Assembly: GCA_028292345.1 (NCBI GenBank)
Contig: JAQGMN010000420.1
Coordinates: 1 to 8,030, forward strand
Direction of reading: 5' to 3'
Length of the DNA: 8,030 nt
Source: Polaromonas sp.
GTDB lineage: Bacteria > Pseudomonadota > Gammaproteobacteria > Burkholderiales > Burkholderiaceae_C
Shown here piece after piece: positions 5,389 through 8,030 of the stretch. The first letter of the stretch is position 1; every line of letters begins with the position of its first letter. The position numbers were made by a program, and so were the translations under genes. Under the pieces are notes generated by a model that saw only the letters and a list, made by a program, of their open reading frames with translations, ran no database searches and had not been told where the DNA came from.

Positions 5389-5718
5389 TCAGCGCACCAG
5401 TTCGGACAGCTTGTTGGTCTTGTCTTTCCATTCATCGGCGTCCGGCAGCGCTTCCTTGCGCTTGGTGATGCTTTTCCAGCCGGGCGCGCTGGTCAGATCG
5501 GCATTGATCTTGATGAAATGCAACTGGTCCGACGGCAAGTCTTCCTCTGCATAGATGGCATTGACCGGGCATTCGGGAATGCACACGGCGCAATCGATGC
5601 ATTCGTCCGGATCGATCACCAGCATGTTCGGGCCTTCGCGGAAACAGTCCACGGGGCAAACGTCCACGCAATCGGTGTATTTGCAGCGGATGCAGGGGTC
5701 GGAAACGACGTGGGTCAT
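5389..5718 (-). CDS. fdxA: 7Fe ferredoxin FdxA ([3Fe-4S][4Fe-4S])
   Basis: A 109-residue, acidic, low-potential electron carrier closely resembling Azotobacter vinelandii ferredoxin I (106 residues). By that alignment Cys9, Cys17 and Cys50 would hold the [3Fe-4S] cluster, and Cys21, Cys40, Cys43 and Cys46 the [4Fe-4S] cluster. The second motif CIDCAVCIPECP (40-51) is intact, and the first has the CxxxxxxxC spacing with an extra Cys12 and Cys25, as in the Azotobacter protein. The C-terminal half (KRKEALPDADEW) is the usual FdxA tail. The start ATG 5718 gives the standard MTHVV beginning; no strong Shine-Dalgarno is visible. It is followed by ferredoxin-NADP reductase after 73 bp on the same strand, so the two likely form a transcription unit. 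Confidence 0.96.
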   Translation of the reverse strand: MTHVVSDPCIRCKYTDCVDVCPVDCFREGPNMLVIDPDECIDCAVCIPECPVNAIYAEEDLPSDQLHFIKINADLTSAPGWKSITKRKEALPDADEWKDKTNKLSELVR

Positions 5719-5889
5719 GGTGTTATGGGTGGGTCGGTGAAAACCCTGAATTTTAAGGCAATGCCTGACAAATCCACTTGACTAAGCGCATACCTGTGGA
5801 AATCAACGGATTCCCCAGGAATGGCGTCAGAGGTCGAAGCGGTTTAGCGATGCAACAACAGGGAAAATCCGGTTGAAAAAGAAAAAAGC
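5719..5889. other. Intergenic gap between cysN and fdxA
   Basis: About 170 bp without a gene. It should hold the fdxA promoter (minus strand), but no convincing -35/-10 pair stands out; TAAAAT occurs about 35 bp before the fdxA start without a good -35 partner. The bases just after the cysN stop are T-rich on the minus strand, without a supporting hairpin. Confidence 0.4.
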
Positions 5890-7203
5890 TTACAGAACCA
5901 GTGCCGCGCCAGACGTCTTGTGCGAGGCGGTATCGACCAGCACCAGCGAGCCCAGGACGCGCGAGCGCAAATAAGGCAGCGTGACCAGCGGCTCCTGAAA
6001 GCTCAGCTCGACATGGCCGATGGCGTTCGGCGGCAGTTCGCTGGCGTCTTCCTCGGCCAGGGTGTTCACATCGAGCTTGTGCACGATGCGCCTGACCTTG
6101 GCCTTGACCCAGCGGTGGCCCTGCAAGGCCCAGTACACGCGGCCGGCGACCAGCGGCTCGTCATCCATCCAGGCCATGGTGACCGACACCTCGAGCGAGG
6201 GTGTGAAAGTGTCGGGCGCCAGCAGCCAGTCGCCGCGCGAGACATCGACCTCGCGGTCGAGCACGATGCCGGCGCTGTGCCCGGCCAGGACGGATTTGGG
6301 CTGTCGCGTATGGCCCAGCACCTGGGCGACGACGGCGGTTTGCCCGCTTGGCAGGATGGTCACGGTCTGGCCCGGCTGCACGCCACCCGTGGCCACGCGG
6401 CCCCAGAAAATGCGCCGGCCCTGCGAGGTGTCGGCCGAGGCCGAGAACTTTTCGACCCATTGCACCGGAAACGCAAACGCTTCACCGGTTTCTGCCGGCG
6501 TGGCGGGCAGGTGCTCCAGCAGTTCGAGCAGCGACAGGCCCTCGTAGCCGCACCAGCCGGGCTTGCCGTCGACGACATTGAAGCCCTTGAGGGCCGACAC
6601 CGGCACGGTGGCGCGGACCGGAATTTTCGCGGCCTCGGCAAAAGCGGCCAGCGCGGCGCTGATGTTGTTGAAGGCGAGGGTGGCGTCATCGACCGCGTCG
6701 AGCTTGTTCACCGTGAACACGATGGACGGCACGCGCAGCAGGTTGACCAGCAGCGAGTGGCGCCGGGTCTGCTGCAGCAGTTCCATTGCCGGGTTTTTCC
6801 AGTCGAGCTTGGTGGCATCGACCAGCACCACGGCGGCGTCGGCGCTGGAGGCGGCGGTGACCATGTTGCGGGTGTACTGCTCGTGGCCGGGCGCGTCGCC
6901 GATGATGAACTTGCGGTGCTCGGTGGCGAAGTAGCGGTAGGCCACGTCGATCGTGATGCCCTGCTCGCGCTCGGCCGACAGGCCGTCGGTCAGCAGCGCC
7001 AGGTCGGTTTCACCGGCGCGCTGAACGCCCGCCAGATGGTCCACCAGCACGGCCTTGCTGTCCACCAGCAGGCGGCCGATCAAGGTGCTCTTGCCGTCAT
7101 CGACCGAGCCGCAGGTGATGAACTTCAGCGCAGATTTCAGGTCATTTTGGCCATTTACGCTTGCTGTGTCAGCGCCGGTAGCTATCAAATCCATAGTAGT
7201 CAT
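5890..7203 (-). CDS. cysN: Sulfate adenylyltransferase subunit 1 (GTPase) CysN
   Basis: Regulatory GTPase subunit of the two-subunit ATP sulfurylase, which makes adenosine 5'-phosphosulfate from ATP and sulfate in cytoplasmic sulfate assimilation. The 437-residue protein has the EF-Tu-type G motifs: P-loop GSVDDGKST (32-40), switch segment EREQGITIDVAYRYF (78-92), DAPGHEQY (103-110) and NKLD (166-169), then a SAL-type G5 after VPV. Two beta-barrel domains follow. It is shorter than E. coli CysN (475), and there is no C-terminal APS kinase (CysC) domain, so this is a stand-alone CysN rather than a CysNC fusion. The ATG at 7203 overlaps the cysD stop by one base (TGATG), a sign of translational coupling. 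The minus-strand stop is followed by a T-rich run but no clear terminator stem. Confidence 0.96.
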   Translation of the reverse strand: MTTMDLIATGADTASVNGQNDLKSALKFITCGSVDDGKSTLIGRLLVDSKAVLVDHLAGVQRAGETDLALLTDGLSAEREQGITIDVAYRYFATEHRKFIIGDAPGHEQYTRNMVTAASSADAAVVLVDATKLDWKNPAMELLQQTRRHSLLVNLLRVPSIVFTVNKLDAVDDATLAFNNISAALAAFAEAAKIPVRATVPVSALKGFNVVDGKPGWCGYEGLSLLELLEHLPATPAETGEAFAFPVQWVEKFSASADTSQGRRIFWGRVATGGVQPGQTVTILPSGQTAVVAQVLGHTRQPKSVLAGHSAGIVLDREVDVSRGDWLLAPDTFTPSLEVSVTMAWMDDEPLVAGRVYWALQGHRWVKAKVRRIVHKLDVNTLAEEDASELPPNAIGHVELSFQEPLVTLPYLRSRVLGSLVLVDTASHKTSGAALVL

Positions 7204-8030
7204 CAGAAATACCCGTCTTTCTTGCGCTTTTCCATCGAAGCGTCGGAGGTTTTGTCGTCCATGCGCGTGGCGCCGCGTTCGCTGACATCGGCGGCCAGCG
7301 TCTCGATCACGATCTCGGCGGCGGTGGCGGCCGTGCTGTCCACCGGGCAGGTGCAGGTGATGTCGCCGACGGTGCGAAAGCGCACGGTCTTTTCAATGAT
7401 CTGCTCGCCGCCCAACGCCGGCGTCAGGTCGGTGACCGGCACCAGGAGGCCCTTGCGTTCGACGATCTGGCGCTGGTGCGCGTAGTAGAGCGAAGGCAGT
7501 TCGATCTGCTCGCGCTCGATGTACTGCCACACGTCGAGTTCGGTCCAGTTGGAAATCGGAAACACGCGGAAATGCTCGCCGGGCTGCAGACGGGTGTTGA
7601 ACAGCGTCCAGAGTTCGGGGCGCTGGGCCTTGGGCTGCCACTGGCCGAAGCTGTCGCGGTGCGAGAAGATGCGCTCCTTGGCGCGCGCCTTTTCCTCGTC
7701 GCGCCGGGCGCCGCCGATCAGCGCGTCAAAGCGGAATTCGTCAATCGCTTCGAGCAGGGTGACTGACTGGTGCACGTTGCGCGATTCGCCCGGATGGGCC
7801 AGCCGCACCGTGCCGCGCTTCATCGAATCCTCGACATGGCGCACGATCAGCTCGGCACCGAGTTCCTTGGCGCGCGCGTCGCGGAAGTCGGTGACTTCAT
7901 GAAAGTTGTGGCCGGTGTCTATCATCAGCAGCGGAAACGGAATGCGGCCGATGCCGAACGCCTTTTCGGCGCACTTGAGCATCACCAGCGAATCCTTGCC
8001 GCCGGAAAACAGCAGCGTCGGGCGTTCGAA
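7203..8030 (-). CDS. cysD: Sulfate adenylyltransferase subunit 2 CysD, N-terminus cut by window end
   Basis: Catalytic PP-loop subunit of ATP sulfurylase, partner of CysN. The 275 visible residues begin FERPTLLFSGGKDSLVML, so the ATP-pyrophosphatase P-loop SGGKDS is at visible residues 9-14, right at the window edge. Then come FPLLMIDTGHNFHE, GGARRDEEKARAKERIFS, RPELWTLFN, FPISNWTELDVWQYIE and VRFRTVGDITCTCPV, ending in the characteristic KRKKDGYF. By comparison with E. coli CysD (302 residues) about 25-40 N-terminal residues lie outside the window. The frame runs open through the edge, so the GTG near 7985 is an internal valine, not the start. It overlaps cysN by one base. Upstream members of the sulfate operon, if any, lie to the right. 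Confidence 0.95.
   Translation of the reverse strand, partial: FERPTLLFSGGKDSLVMLKCAEKAFGIGRIPFPLLMIDTGHNFHEVTDFRDARAKELGAELIVRHVEDSMKRGTVRLAHPGESRNVHQSVTLLEAIDEFRFDALIGGARRDEEKARAKERIFSHRDSFGQWQPKAQRPELWTLFNTRLQPGEHFRVFPISNWTELDVWQYIEREQIELPSLYYAHQRQIVERKGLLVPVTDLTPALGGEQIIEKTVRFRTVGDITCTCPVDSTAATAAEIVIETLAADVSERGATRMDDKTSDASMEKRKKDGYF

Noticed and set aside
5315..5431. 39-residue N-terminal extension of the ferredoxin-NADP reductase, starting inside fdxA
   Set aside because: The added residues are not conserved and would overlap the fdxA coding region. The ATG at 5314 gives the usual distance to the GAGPVG motif.
5920..7485. A 521-codon open frame on the plus strand
   Set aside because: It lies opposite cysN and cysD, which show full family motifs. 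High-GC coding DNA often leaves the antisense frame open, and the plus-strand translation has no recognisable domain.
1..8030. CRISPR array, tRNA genes, toxin-antitoxin or defence genes
   Set aside because: I looked for regularly spaced repeats, tRNA-like cloverleaf ends and small paired genes on both strands and saw none. The only repeats are IS-related.

Overview
The window reads as chromosomal DNA of a betaproteobacterium of the order Burkholderiales. The family Comamonadaceae, near Polaromonas or Rhodoferax, fits best. This rests on the 5S rRNA 3' end, the moderately high GC, and protein sequences (ferredoxin, TrxR-like ferredoxin-NADP reductase, CysN/CysD) that look like that group. The genus is an inference from memory of family sequences, not from a search.

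Layout. 1-58 is the 3' end of a 5S rRNA gene, so an rRNA operon ends here, followed by a very strong intrinsic terminator (77-112). About 285-1549 is an insertion-sequence graveyard holding pieces of at least three different IS3-family elements. One is an orfA/orfB pair on the minus strand, broken by a frameshift and in-frame stops. A second element's left end and orfA are inserted into that orfB. The third is an orfB scrap on the opposite strand, joined abruptly to the second element's orfA. None can encode a complete transposase. An AT-rich spacer (1550-1764) then leads into thiD.

The best-defined functional unit is a pyrimidine-salvage pair for thiamine synthesis. thiD (HMP/HMP-P kinase, plus strand) converges on and overlaps by 17 bp a 12-TM-type NCS1 permease on the minus strand. 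The permease's leader carries a clear TPP riboswitch (about 3982-4073), which identifies it as a CytX-type hydroxymethylpyrimidine transporter rather than a cytosine permease. A hairpin between the aptamer and the start codon covers part of the Shine-Dalgarno sequence, suggesting translational control. The logic would be that CytX imports HMP when TPP is low and ThiD phosphorylates it twice to HMP-PP.

All genes right of cytX are also on the minus strand. fdxA (7Fe ferredoxin) precedes fpr (ferredoxin-NADP reductase) with a 73-bp gap, forming a likely redox pair that ends in an intrinsic terminator at 4165-4189. Upstream of these lie cysD (cut by the window edge) and cysN, overlapping by one base. 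They encode the two subunits of ATP sulfurylase for sulfate assimilation.

I see no convincing undescribed system. The points most worth a second look are the CytX/ThiD arrangement with its riboswitch platform, the convergent overlap, and the rearranged IS junctions beside the rRNA operon.
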